A stretch of DNA of 64,000 bases from Candidatus Sulfidibacterium hydrothermale (GCF_020149915.1 NZ_CP083760.1:62001-126000), one strand, 5' to 3'. Positions 19,723-28,341 are shown, counted from the stretch's first letter. Made by a program: numbers and translations. The notes: a model not told the origin generated them from the letters alone.

Positions 19723-20313
19723 ATGAAATCTCCTTTTCGCTCTCATATCCGGCCGTTTATTCAAAAACACAAACTGCAGCCTTTGGTCGATGTGTTGTTG
19801 TTTTCAGTAATTATCTATTTCTTCCACTGGCTCTGGTGGAGTGGCGGACTCAAACATTTCCTGAAAGAATTTGCTTTTTTTACAGAAACCGAAGAGTTTC
19901 TGGCTCATCAGGTAGCTGTCCCGGCAGCCTGGATTATGGAACATCTCTTAAACTACCCCCTCAAAATGCTGAACAATACGCTTTATCTGCCTAATCATAG
20001 TTCTGTGGCGGTGGAAGGAGCCTGCTCAGGACTAAAACAATTTTACGAATGGACATTGTTGATGATCTTATTCCCCGGACCCTGGAAAAAGAAAATCTGG
20101 TATATTCCGTTGGGACTGCTTATTATTCATCTCGATAACATTATCCGGATTGTAATTTTATCCGTAATTGCCGTTCATTGGCCGGCCCATTGGGATTTTA
20201 TCCACATGTGGATCTTACGTCCTTTCTTTTACGTGGTGATTTTTATTTTGTGGGTCATTTGGGTCGAAAAAATAAAAAACCCGGAAAAGATATCGCCGCC
20301 TTCTTCGGGATAA
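19723..20313 (+). CDS. Exosortase/archaeosortase-family membrane transpeptidase
   Basis: The 196-residue protein has several membrane segments and the three catalytic residues of the family: Cys101 in VEGACSGLKQ, Arg142 in DNIIRIVIL, and a His near 161 (DFIHMW). Exosortases cleave and anchor proteins with a C-terminal PEP-CTERM-like signal. The ACSG context resembles XrtA-type enzymes. I chose the ATG at 19723; the longer frame back to 19435 runs into the ahcY 5' region. The gene converges with a membrane protein (4 bases apart) and lies beside a deacetylase and a FemAB-like gene, the typical company of XrtA. No target protein with a sorting tail is visible in the window. Confidence 0.88.
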   Translation: MKSPFRSHIRPFIQKHKLQPLVDVLLFSVIIYFFHWLWWSGGLKHFLKEFAFFTETEEFLAHQVAVPAAWIMEHLLNYPLKMLNNTLYLPNHSSVAVEGACSGLKQFYEWTLLMILFPGPWKKKIWYIPLGLLIIHLDNIIRIVILSVIAVHWPAHWDFIHMWILRPFFYVVIFILWVIWVEKIKNPEKISPPSSG

Positions 20314-20317
20314 AAAA

Positions 20318-21019
20318 TTATCTTACAATTACCCGGTAACTCATCATATACGGTGTATTTACCATCAGAACCAACCCCATCCCTATCAATAAAAAATTAA
20401 CCGGATAGAAAAAATGATTTCCGGAGAAAAAATAAATGCATCCGGCCCATATTCCAAAAGGCAAATACCAAAGAAACAAAAGTTGCAATAACTTTTTCCC
20501 GGGGGATAGATCTGCAAAAGACGGTAACAAAGGACTAAACACCGCAGAAACAGCAAAAATATTGATCAAAAAAATCATCATGGCCATTATCACAATGCCA
20601 TATTGAAAAGGACGGGAAAAACCGGACCAGGATAATGCAAAAAACAGGTTTCTATGGTAGAAAACATCCGCAAAAGGAATAAAAAAAGTTTTCACAAGAA
20701 GGATCAGCCCCGTCCATCCGAGAAACAATTGTAATATTTCGGGCGTTTTAACCGGAAACTTTGGTCGCCATGGGAAAAAAATAAACAACAAAACAAAAAA
20801 CAACTCCGGAAATAGATACAAAGCCATCACCTGATAAAAATTCCAATGCCGGGCAGTAATGTGAAAATCAAATCCGTTCCATTGTATTTGCCCCTGAAAG
20901 TGGGAAACCGTTTTTCCGGTCAAGAGCAAAAGCCACTGCAAAAGCAAAACAAAAGCAAAAGCCAGCAGCAACCCAAAAGTGCTGTTAAGTAACCATTTCA
21001 ACCTCTGCTTATCAAACAT
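20318..21019 (-). CDS. Polytopic membrane protein of unknown function in the exosortase locus
   Basis: I do not recognise the family. The 233-residue protein has about six hydrophobic helices and short basic loops. Its ATG overlaps the end of the deacetylase gene by 8 bases, which points to translational coupling, and its stop is 4 bases from the stop of the convergent exosortase gene. By context it could be an accessory of the exosortase or of an envelope glycan step, but no motif supports a specific activity. Confidence 0.7.
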   Translation of the reverse strand: MFDKQRLKWLLNSTFGLLLAFAFVLLLQWLLLLTGKTVSHFQGQIQWNGFDFHITARHWNFYQVMALYLFPELFFVLLFIFFPWRPKFPVKTPEILQLFLGWTGLILLVKTFFIPFADVFYHRNLFFALSWSGFSRPFQYGIVIMAMMIFLINIFAVSAVFSPLLPSFADLSPGKKLLQLLFLWYLPFGIWAGCIYFFSGNHFFYPVNFLLIGMGLVLMVNTPYMMSYRVIVR

Positions 21020-21821
21020 GACGATTTAACGATGATAAATACGATTCGGCAGCTGTTCCCATAGAAACAGCCGGATACGCTTGCAGCATCCCGGATAACC
21101 GGCTCATACATCTTTTTGTGTTGATTCGGTTTAGCTGATTGCGAAAAAAAGAAAACAAATTCGTAACCGGAAGATCTGGATCAAAATCTCTGGGATGAAA
21201 ATAAAACAAATGATATTGTTCCTGACGAAAAAGATATTGAACAAAAGAAAAAGGCAACGCCCTGAAATATCCCCCTCCCGAATACGGAAGCCCGTAAAAA
21301 GTTGTCACTAACGGAAATTCCAACACCTCATGATGAACCGTTTTAATAGCAAAAGGGATTTCTCCCGGACTTTTTGACAACTGAACCGAACTATCGGTTT
21401 TGATCCCGTATTTTGCAAGAATATCAAAAGCCCATTTGTCTTTTAACTTCAGATTAAACCCCGGCGCACGATAGGCCATCACTTTTTCTCCCGTAATATC
21501 CTGCAAAACATCCAAACACTGTTTCAAATCTTTTTCAAAATATTCAGCTGAAATAAAATGCGGATTATGGTGCCAAAAAGAATGGGCTCCGATTTCATGG
21601 CCTTTACTGTGAATTTTTTTTACCAATGCCGGATAATATTTTGCCACCCACCCCAAAACAAAAAAGGTAGCTTTTAGGTCAGATGCTTCCAACCACGCTA
21701 AAACCCGGTCTGTATTTTTCTCTATCCTCGACGGAAGTTCACGCCAGATATGACCGCTGTACCGGTGACGGTTTTCGTGGGTATGAAACCAGTCTTCGAT
21801 GTCAAACGTAAGAATATTCAA
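21012..21821 (-). CDS. Polysaccharide deacetylase of the XrtA/PEP-CTERM locus type
   Basis: The 269-residue NodB-fold protein has the metal-binding TFDIEDWF at the start, HEIGAHSFWHHNP (two His ligands) near residue 75, AYRAPGFN near residue 118, and a C-terminal part with YSGGGYFRALP and FYFHPRDFDPDLP. That last part is characteristic of the deacetylases (with a DUF3473-like extension) found next to exosortase A. It would remove acetyl groups from an exported glycan. It is flanked by a FemAB-like gene upstream and the coupled membrane protein downstream. Confidence 0.85.
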   Translation of the reverse strand: MNILTFDIEDWFHTHENRHRYSGHIWRELPSRIEKNTDRVLAWLEASDLKATFFVLGWVAKYYPALVKKIHSKGHEIGAHSFWHHNPHFISAEYFEKDLKQCLDVLQDITGEKVMAYRAPGFNLKLKDKWAFDILAKYGIKTDSSVQLSKSPGEIPFAIKTVHHEVLEFPLVTTFYGLPYSGGGYFRALPFSFVQYLFRQEQYHLFYFHPRDFDPDLPVTNLFSFFRNQLNRINTKRCMSRLSGMLQAYPAVSMGTAAESYLSSLNRHV

Positions 21822-21860
21822 AAGAGTAATTGGTTTTACAATCTTCCGCTATGTTATCGG

Positions 21861-22931
21861 TTAATACAAATGATCTATCACACGCGGCCCCAAAAAAACT
21901 TTTATCCTTTGAGGAATTACTTTCCAAAGTTTCCCTAAAAGCGATTTTTGATGCAAAAGGTCAAAATTCGAAAAGACATATAACGGCACTTTCTTAACTG
22001 GCCAATGGTCTTTATAATTTTGTACCGATGAGTTTTCCGTACTTCTGCCAAAAGAATAAATCAACGGACACTCATCCGCTTTCCCCAGATCAATAAAAAA
22101 ACGGCACATCTGCCAGTGTAATGCATCCGACACATAAAACTGCCTATACCGGGGAAGAGTGGCAAAATAGACATTCTCTATAAAACCATGGTATGAAACA
22201 GTCAGGGCACTGCCAACCGGTTTACCGGCAAGATAAGCCACAAAAAAACGGGCTTGTCCGTACTGATACGATTGGATGAAATCATGAAAATATCCTTTTC
22301 CATAATTCACCGACCGAAGATGACGGATATTTTCAGAATAAACAGAATAGAAATCATTCAAAAGCTCCGTTCCGCCATTTTTAAATATCAATCCGTTTTC
22401 AGAAGCTTTTCTTATTTTTCTTCTCAGATTCGACGACAAATGATGAAATGTTTCCCGCTTTCCGTTTTTTAAATAAAAAAGTCCGGTTACTTTTTCCGAT
22501 TTTTGAAATGAACTGTCGTTTTGCTCACCCAAAGAGCGAATAAAAATTTTTTGATGGTCCGGTAATCCAGCGGCCAACCGATTCACTTCCGATTTATAAA
22601 AACCCGGGGGGAGTTGTTGGAAAAGTATTTCAGTGATCATTTGACCAATAATTTTGCTTTTAACCAACGACGAATCATCGGTTAAAACTCCGCCATACGA
22701 AAAATGCGGAAGGCTCACCCAGGCTTTTCCGGTATTCACCAAAGGCAACAAACCGGTTATCCGGTTATTGTCATACAAAAGCAAATAATACGGTTTCCAG
22801 TGAAAATGTTTCCGGTAAAAAGAAAAAAGGGAAGGATTGAAAGAAAAAGGGACCAGAGATGACTGGGAGGATGTATATTTATTCCAAAGAGAAATGGCGC
22901 TGGAGTCCGGTAAGCAGGAAAGAGAAAGCAC
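21861..22931 (-). CDS. FemAB-like GNAT acyl/aminoacyltransferase (XrtA-associated type)
   Basis: The 356-residue protein has the double GNAT layout of FemAB proteins. The first half has PHFSYGGVLTD; the central stretch LSSNLRRKIRKASENG leads into the second GNAT unit with HLRSVNYGKGYF, PVGSALTVSYHGFIENVYFA, and the signature YSFGRSTENSSVQNYKDHW. The last matches the (F/Y)GRS..xxFKxxW pattern of PEP-CTERM-associated FemAB proteins. The start is a GTG, because a stop codon lies directly upstream in frame. It heads a three-gene unit with the deacetylase and membrane protein. Confidence 0.82.
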   Translation of the reverse strand: MLSLSCLPDSSAISLWNKYTSSQSSLVPFSFNPSLFSFYRKHFHWKPYYLLLYDNNRITGLLPLVNTGKAWVSLPHFSYGGVLTDDSSLVKSKIIGQMITEILFQQLPPGFYKSEVNRLAAGLPDHQKIFIRSLGEQNDSSFQKSEKVTGLFYLKNGKRETFHHLSSNLRRKIRKASENGLIFKNGGTELLNDFYSVYSENIRHLRSVNYGKGYFHDFIQSYQYGQARFFVAYLAGKPVGSALTVSYHGFIENVYFATLPRYRQFYVSDALHWQMCRFFIDLGKADECPLIYSFGRSTENSSVQNYKDHWPVKKVPLYVFSNFDLLHQKSLLGKLWKVIPQRIKVFLGPRVIDHLY

Positions 22932-22982
22932 GGAATATTATTTTCTGTCCTATCACACAGTGTTCAGGAAAGAACAACGCTG

Positions 22983-23102
22983 TCATGTCGAACGAAGAGA
23001 GACATCTCCTGAGCATTGGAGAGGGAACCCAGACAAAAGATTGCCAAAGGGGTAGATTCTTACTGAGGAGATTTCTCGTCGCTGTGCTTCCCTCGAAATG
23101 AC
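22983..23102. repeat. Intergenic palindromic repeat, GTCATGTCGAACGAAG family, full copy
   Basis: The left arm TGTCATGTCGAACGAAGAG...GACATCTCCT and the right arm AGGAGATTTCTC...CTTCCCTCGAAATGACA are imperfect inverted copies. Half copies follow at 23115-23175 and 23210-23325, and another full copy starts near 23722. Confidence 0.75.
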
Positions 23103-23322
23103 AGAATGGTGCCGGGGAGATTTCTCACACTCGTCCTCCTAACGTCGGGCTCCGTTCGAAAGGGCAGTTCTTTTTTTAGCGTTATCGAACCCTTTGGACC
23201 GGAATACAGGGTGACGGTGAGAAATCTCTTGATGAACAAAAGCCAAAATCCCGGAAAAGGACTGCTGAAGAGGTTGTGTCTTTTAAGGAGATTTCTCGCT
23301 CATTCCTCACTCGAAAAGACAA
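23103..23322. repeat. Partial copies of the GTCATGTCGAACGAAG palindrome
   Basis: Fragments reading GGAGATTTCTCACACTCGTCC...TTCGAAAGGGCAG and GTGAGAAATCTC...GGAGATTTCTCGC...CTCGAAAAGACA line up with the arms of the neighbouring full repeat. They lead straight into the 3' end of the GIY-YIG gene. Confidence 0.6.
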
Positions 23323-23625
23323 TTAAATATCATGAATCTTATCATTCAAAAAATCCCATGTAGGATTAAATGCTGATATCAGCTTATTCTTTTTTTCTCT
23401 TCGCCACTTTTTTATTTCTTTTTCCCTGTCAATAGCATGGTCTATTCTCGTAAAATGTTCGTAATAAATCAGAAAATGGCAATTATATTTTTTTGTAAAC
23501 CCTTCATATTTTCCTGTTTCGTGTTCTTCTACTCTTCGTTCTAAGTCATTTGTCACGCCAATATACAGGACATTTTTGTATTTATTAGTCATGATGTAAA
23601 CGAAGTAGTTGTGAAAAAGGGCCAT
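23323..23625 (-). CDS. Small GIY-YIG nuclease-domain protein
   Basis: The 100-residue protein starts FVYIMTNKYKNVLYIGVTNDLERRVEEHETG, with the paired strands (here V/YI...YIG) and the catalytic Arg region, followed by YYEHFTRIDHAIDREKEIKKWRREKK with the conserved Glu. It is a stand-alone GIY-YIG domain of the UPF0213/YhbQ-like kind. Both flanks are palindromic repeats, and similar genes at 27150 and 50555 also sit in or between repeats. The function is unknown; it may be a passenger or helper of repeat mobility. Confidence 0.85.
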   Translation of the reverse strand: MALFHNYFVYIMTNKYKNVLYIGVTNDLERRVEEHETGKYEGFTKKYNCHFLIYYEHFTRIDHAIDREKEIKKWRREKKNKLISAFNPTWDFLNDKIHDI

Positions 23626-23711
23626 TGTTTAGAAGGCGGGAATTTTTACGTAATGTTATACGGGGACTCGCCATCCTATTGTCGCGGGCCCGATTCGACA
23701 TGACAGATAAG

Positions 23712-23937
23712 AACAACGCTGTCATGTCGAACGAAGAGAGACATCTCCTGAGCATTGGAGAGGGAACCCGGACAAACGGTTGCCTGATGGACAGGTTTTT
23801 TCCGGGGAGATTCCCGCCCGCCTGATGTCGTTCGGGCGGGTCTTGTCACTATGCTTCATCGAAAGGACAAGTGGAATGCGAGGGGGATTTCTCACACTCG
23901 CCCTCCTATCGTCGGGCTCAGTTCGAAAGGACAGCAA
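23712..23937. repeat. Palindromic repeat, GTCATGTCGAACGAAG family, second full copy plus half copy
   Basis: GCTGTCATGTCGAACGAAGA...CATCTCCTGAGCATTGGAGAGGGAACCC repeats 22979-23031 almost exactly. An inverted arm (GGGGAGATTCCCGC...TCGAAAGGACA) and a further half copy follow. The middle carries a short GGCGGGCGGG hairpin. Confidence 0.7.
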
Positions 23938-23946
23938 GAACTTTTA

Positions 23947-25563
23947 TCAGAAATCATAATACAAATTCCGGAGAGAAGTGCGCAGACCGATGTAAAAATA
24001 GTGTGTATTTTCGTCGGTAACGTCGGAATGCAGATTACGCCATACAATTCCTATAGTAAAGTTTAAATTGTAAGCAGGATTAATTAAGAACGAAGTACTA
24101 AAGTTTTGGTACCATAGCCGCGTACGAATACCCTGTCCTACATAATTACCATAATCGCTGACCCTTGTGTTATACGATTTATAAATATCACCGCCGTAAT
24201 TCATCCCCGGAGGGTCCTGTCCTTTAATTGAATAAAGAAATTCATAGTTAAAAAAGAATCTTTTAAAATTATAACGGATAAAGTTTACCGATTCCCAAAA
24301 ATTAGCACCAAAAGGATGCGCAATTGGCTGGTTATAATTTCCGTAATTAATGCGTTCAATTCGTTCAGAATATGTATAGGGAGGTACGTAGTTGAATTCT
24401 GTCTGGAAATACAGGTTTTTAATTTTAAAAGAGTCGTAGCTTTTAAATCCCAACTGAAAAGCTTGTTTATTAGCCCAATAACCGTTACCAGCAAAGACTT
24501 CATGCAGTGTAAATTCGTCAATGGCCAATTGTCCGTAAAAAACATTGTGTTTCCCCACGATTACACTCAGATTGAGTCCCAACAGGGCATTGTCAGGTGA
24601 GCCGATACTAAATTCCACCGGACGGAGAAAAATAACCGGATTTAAATACTGTAAATCAAATCCACGATAATTTCCTAACGTGTCGGTAGCTTGCCAGATT
24701 ACAGCATCGAAGAAACTAAGGTTCACTCGTTTGGAAACGGACCAGCTCAGGTAATGAACCGTAGAGTATTTTCGTGGATAACCGATTTCTGGGATGTTGC
24801 TGCGGATATCAATGTATTGATTATACAACACCATGTATTTGATATGCCATACATTCACCATAAGTTTAAAAAAAGCATTGGGAAAAGAGACATCCGAAAG
24901 CAACAAAGAACGGTAACCATCGCCCAGAAAATTACGGCCATGGCCTAACTGAAAGGTAAAATGTTTTCCTGCCTGTACATTGATATAACCGGTCACATTG
25001 GAATAATCGAATCCGCCATCTCCATAGCTTCGGGGAATCCCCTGCCCCGGCACCACATGATTTTTCCGAATCCAACTATCCACATAAGTTGGAAAAACCG
25101 CCTGATTTTCATAAAAACTGGTGTAAAAAGTAACGTTGTTTCCTATGCGGCCGAAAGCCTCAATTCCACGTGTATTCACCCAGGTGTTTTTATCATCTGC
25201 AAAATCGTGACCAAAAGAAAAATTCATTAAGGGATTCACCAATAAATCCAAATGTTCTGTACGGAAGATAACCACATCATCGTTGAAAAGTTTATCCCAG
25301 GCTTTTTGTTTCCATTTCTTATCTGGAGTTTTCTTTTTGTGTAACCAAAGCTCTTTTCTTATAGAGTCGTACCGGACCGCCCGTTGCACTTCCGGAAAAT
25401 AGTAAGGCCGGATGGAAGTATGGAAACGCAGGGTATTACTGTATAATGCTTTTTGCAGGTTTTGGTTAAATTCCTGGTTTAAAGGCAAAAACGTTCTTTG
25501 GGCAAGAGCTTGATGCAAGATAATAAAATAAAAGAAGATAATAAAACAATAGGTTCTTTTCAA
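23947..25563 (-). CDS. Wzi/RemB-like outer-membrane protein (capsule assembly)
   Basis: The 538-residue protein has a signal peptide (to about residue 22, LAQR) and long alternating beta-strands, ending in an aromatic residue as beta-barrels do. Segments such as FGHDFADDKNTWVNTRGIEAFGRIG, GHGRNFLGDGYRSLLLSD and YNQYIDIRS...YPRKYSTVHYLSW are characteristic of Bacteroidetes capsule-assembly Wzi/gliding RemB proteins. It probably anchors or organises surface polysaccharide at the outer membrane. The start is a TTG, because an in-frame stop lies just upstream. A TAACTTTG promoter element (25592-25585) lies 21 bases before it. It follows the WecA-like gene in the same direction. Confidence 0.82.
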   Translation of the reverse strand: MKRTYCFIIFFYFIILHQALAQRTFLPLNQEFNQNLQKALYSNTLRFHTSIRPYYFPEVQRAVRYDSIRKELWLHKKKTPDKKWKQKAWDKLFNDDVVIFRTEHLDLLVNPLMNFSFGHDFADDKNTWVNTRGIEAFGRIGNNVTFYTSFYENQAVFPTYVDSWIRKNHVVPGQGIPRSYGDGGFDYSNVTGYINVQAGKHFTFQLGHGRNFLGDGYRSLLLSDVSFPNAFFKLMVNVWHIKYMVLYNQYIDIRSNIPEIGYPRKYSTVHYLSWSVSKRVNLSFFDAVIWQATDTLGNYRGFDLQYLNPVIFLRPVEFSIGSPDNALLGLNLSVIVGKHNVFYGQLAIDEFTLHEVFAGNGYWANKQAFQLGFKSYDSFKIKNLYFQTEFNYVPPYTYSERIERINYGNYNQPIAHPFGANFWESVNFIRYNFKRFFFNYEFLYSIKGQDPPGMNYGGDIYKSYNTRVSDYGNYVGQGIRTRLWYQNFSTSFLINPAYNLNFTIGIVWRNLHSDVTDENTHYFYIGLRTSLRNLYYDF

Positions 25564-25584
25564 AGTATGAACGATTTAGATTAT

Positions 25585-25592
25585 CAAAGTTA
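25585..25592 (-). promoter_or_regulatory. -7 promoter element of the Wzi-like gene
   Basis: TAACTTTG on the minus strand overlaps the stop codon of the upstream WecA-like gene and lies 21 bases before the TTG start. Confidence 0.4.
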
Positions 25593-26705
25593 ATCAGCAT
25601 CAGCGATAAAACTACTGACAGGTCTTTTTTTATTACGTCGCTTTTTTAATAAATAATAAGGAATAGAGGTGAGGAAAGTGGCTATTAATACCAAAATAAC
25701 GGTAAGTTCCAATACGCGTAATGAACTCAACCAGAAAGAGATTCCAATAAAAAAGAGATTTACCAATAGAAGAATAGAAGTGGCTTTCCGGTGACTACCG
25801 GTCAGTTCGTATAAATAATGATGTATGTGTCTTTTATCCGGTTTAAAAGGGGATATCCCTTTGGCCATACGAATTACCATCACACGCACTGTATCAAAAA
25901 TAGGAATAATCAGAATACCGATAGAAACTGCAGGTGAGGCCTTGATAAAATATGAACTTCCTTTAGCTATGGCAGCATTTAATTCATTAAACTTAATAGC
26001 AAAAATAGCAAGAATAAAGCCCACCAGTAAAGAACCAATATCTCCCATAAAAATTTTATATCTTTTAGAGAAAAAGTTGAACCGGAAAAAAGCCAGCAAT
26101 CCTCCAATAAGAGCTACCGCCAGTAAGGCAAGCTGCATTTTCCCTATCAGGAGAAACCATCCGCCGAAAGCCAGCGAAGCCAAAATACCCACTCCCGACG
26201 ATAAACCATCAATGCCGTCAATCAGGTTAAAAGCATTGATAATGGCCACAATAACAAAAAGACTCAGAAAATCACTGGAAACATAATTTAACGCACCAAT
26301 ACCGGCAAAGCCGTGCAGACTGGAAAGACGAACCCCTCCAAGATCAATAATAATCGCAGCAGCGATAATTTGTCCAACAAATTTTTTCAATGGACTTAAA
26401 CCGATAATGTCGTCTTTTAAGCCGACAAAAAAGATAACCAGGCTTCCAGCAATAATATACTGAATATATGGTATTTTCGCAATATTTATAAATATCATGG
26501 AAGCAATAACAAAGCCGGAAAAAATGGCTATTCCACCCAGTGTAGGGGTAATTTTCTCATGAGAAGTCCGTCCATTGGGCACATCATACAGGTTTTTGGC
26601 CTTGGCGACCTCAATAAGTGGTGGAATAGAGACATAAGTAATCATAAAGGAGAGTATTAAAGTCTCCCACATGATCAGGTGTTCATTGGCAAATAATATT
26701 TCCAT
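25590..26705 (-). CDS. wecA: Undecaprenyl-phosphate N-acetylhexosamine-1-phosphate transferase (WecA/MraY family)
   Basis: This multi-pass membrane enzyme starts lipid-linked glycan synthesis by moving GlcNAc-1-phosphate from UDP-GlcNAc to undecaprenyl phosphate. The 371-residue protein shows the family motifs in order: GLKDDIIGLSP (Asp-Asp), NAFNLIDGIDGLSSGV, MGDIGSLLVGF and the C-terminal cytosolic loop DKRHIHHYL (HIHH). About eleven hydrophobic helices are visible. It would be the initiating enzyme for the glycan built by the downstream-mapped WecB/WecG genes. A TATCTTTG element sits 17 bases before the ATG. The sugar specificity is inferred. Confidence 0.88.
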   Translation of the reverse strand: MEILFANEHLIMWETLILSFMITYVSIPPLIEVAKAKNLYDVPNGRTSHEKITPTLGGIAIFSGFVIASMIFINIAKIPYIQYIIAGSLVIFFVGLKDDIIGLSPLKKFVGQIIAAAIIIDLGGVRLSSLHGFAGIGALNYVSSDFLSLFVIVAIINAFNLIDGIDGLSSGVGILASLAFGGWFLLIGKMQLALLAVALIGGLLAFFRFNFFSKRYKIFMGDIGSLLVGFILAIFAIKFNELNAAIAKGSSYFIKASPAVSIGILIIPIFDTVRVMVIRMAKGISPFKPDKRHIHHYLYELTGSHRKATSILLLVNLFFIGISFWLSSLRVLELTVILVLIATFLTSIPYYLLKKRRNKKRPVSSFIADAD

Positions 26706-26722
26706 GGTTGTATTTACTCTTG

Positions 26723-26730
26723 CAAAGATA
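26723..26730 (-). promoter_or_regulatory. -7 promoter element of the WecA-like gene
   Basis: TATCTTTG on the minus strand lies 17 bases before the ATG. Confidence 0.5.
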
Positions 26731-26861
26731 AGGTAAAAGAAATGATTTACGACACCCCTTTTTTGTTTTATACTGGTCTTTCCTTATCTGTTTGATCAGA
26801 TAGCAAATGAAAATAAACGGTACTAATGAAGAGACTTGTACGGGCAGCCTGTAAAAGTGTC

Positions 26862-27149
26862 CTCAGCGTTGAACGAATGGTGGAGTATGTAATCCGTTAT
26901 AAATCCTACATTGCTTCCGAACGTTTAATGCTGAGCCGTTCCAAAGGCCGGAATGTGCGTAAGCAACGGCGTGAGCATCTAACGAACCAATGATGGAATT
27001 TCTCAAGAAATGAGACTCTCGCGTCCGCCAGGGCGGACTCAGAGTTAAACAATGGTATTGTACTCATTAATTGTAAATCCAGCTTTTCTTTTCTCGTTTA
27101 ATGCTGAACTCGCCTTTGGCGGGTGTGAGCATCTAATAAATCAAAGCCG
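26862..27149. repeat. Hairpin repeats with CTGAG...CGTGAG shoulders, cluster 1
   Basis: GTTTAATGCTGAGCCGTT ... AACGGCGTGAGCATC (about 26925-26980) is a hairpin whose outer stem is ATGCT/AGCAT and whose inner stem is GCCGTT/AACGGC. ACTCTCGCGTCCGCC...GGCGGACTCAGAGT (about 27012-27046) is the same design on the other strand. A third copy (about 27098-27137) ends just before the GIY-YIG gene. Confidence 0.7.
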
Positions 27150-27446
27150 TCAATCTTCAATCTCATCATACAAATCTTTCCAACCCGGATTAAAATGATT
27201 GATAAGCGCTATTTTCTTATCCCTTTTCCAAGATTTTATTTGTTTCTCCCTTTCGTAAGCTTCACTCAGGTGAGGAAAGTATTCGTAATACACCAATTTA
27301 TCCACATTATATCTTGCTGTAAATGAATTGGGGAAAAATTTTGTCTTGTGTTGATATATCCTGTTTTTTAGCGCTGATGTTACACCTGTATATAAAACAG
27401 TATTCTTTTTTGTCGTTGTAATGTATGTGAAGCCGCCTCTTACCAT
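27150..27446 (-). CDS. Small GIY-YIG nuclease-domain protein between hairpin repeats
   Basis: The 98-residue protein reads FTYITTTKKNTVLYTGVTSALKNRIYQHK at the start and YYEYFPHLSEAYEREKQIKSWKR later, a full stand-alone GIY-YIG domain whose second strand has YTG instead of YIG. It lies exactly between a hairpin ending CGGGTGTGAGCATCT and one starting AGACTCTCACG. Elsewhere in the cluster these hairpins are joined by a spacer of about 40 bases, so the gene occupies the spacer position. Confidence 0.8.
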   Translation of the reverse strand: MVRGGFTYITTTKKNTVLYTGVTSALKNRIYQHKTKFFPNSFTARYNVDKLVYYEYFPHLSEAYEREKQIKSWKRDKKIALINHFNPGWKDLYDEIED

Positions 27447-27459
27447 ACCGTATTTATGA

Positions 27460-28125
27460 GGTTAGACTCTCACGTCCGCCAGAGGCGGACTCAGAGTTGA
27501 ACGAGTGGTGGAGTATGTAATTCGTATAAACCCAATATTGCTTCCGAACGTTTAATGCTGAGCCGTTCTTCAGGGAGGCTGTGGGCAGCAACGGCGTGAG
27601 CATCTCGTATATCAGAGACGAAATAAAACCGCTCTGATAAAAATGAGTCTCTCACGCTGCTCTTCCACTTTTGCCCGCCTAATGGCAACTTAGAGATAAA
27701 CGTATGGTGGTAGTTAGTGTCATCTGTTTTAAATACCATCTTTCTCTCCTGCGTTCAATTCCGAGACACCTTTAGGGCAGGACAATGCGTTAGCGTGGCC
27801 ACGTCTCCGCCGACTGACGGATCCGGGCAGGCGTGGGAATCTAATGAATCATAGATAGATGATGTAGTAACTTACCCAGACTCTCACGGGCACGCTAGCG
27901 CACAGCCTACAAAGTGGTGCCCTCAGAGTTAAACGAACGGTGGGGTACGTTGACCTGATTTGTTATGAATCCCACTCTTTCTCCCCCGCGTTTAATGCTG
28001 AGCCGTTCTTCGGGAAGGGGTGTGCGCTGGCAACGGCGTGAGCATCTCGTATATCAGAGACAAAATAAAACCGTTCTGATAAAAATGAGACTCTCACGCC
28101 TCCTCATGGCGGACTCAACATTGAA
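27460..28125. repeat. Hairpin repeats with CTGAG...CGTGAG shoulders, cluster 2
   Basis: At least five further hairpins follow in tandem. Several pairs are linked by an almost constant spacer (ATCAGAGAC-AAATAAAACCG-TCTGAT, seen at about 27609-27650 and 28040-28085) that is itself a small hairpin. Inner stems and loops differ from copy to copy while the shoulders are kept. No gene is seen between 27447 and 28529. Confidence 0.7.
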
Positions 28126-28341
28126 TGAAAAAAAGGGTACTTTTTCTACTCAGTTTTAGGGCTAAAAAACTAGAATATAGTGTGTTATACAACAAATACT
28201 ACACATAAAATCATGCCAAAAAAAATTTCCCGTAATTATTCACCCTATTATTCCCACACAACCCATTGAATATAAACATTTTATTTTTTATTCACGAATC
28301 CCTGTTAATAAATTATTGAAATAAAATATCACCATCTTACT

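Noticed and set aside
26862-28125. CRISPR array
   Set aside because: The repeats are hairpins of unequal spacing with conserved shoulders and variable tips, not identical direct repeats with equal spacers, and no cas gene is present.
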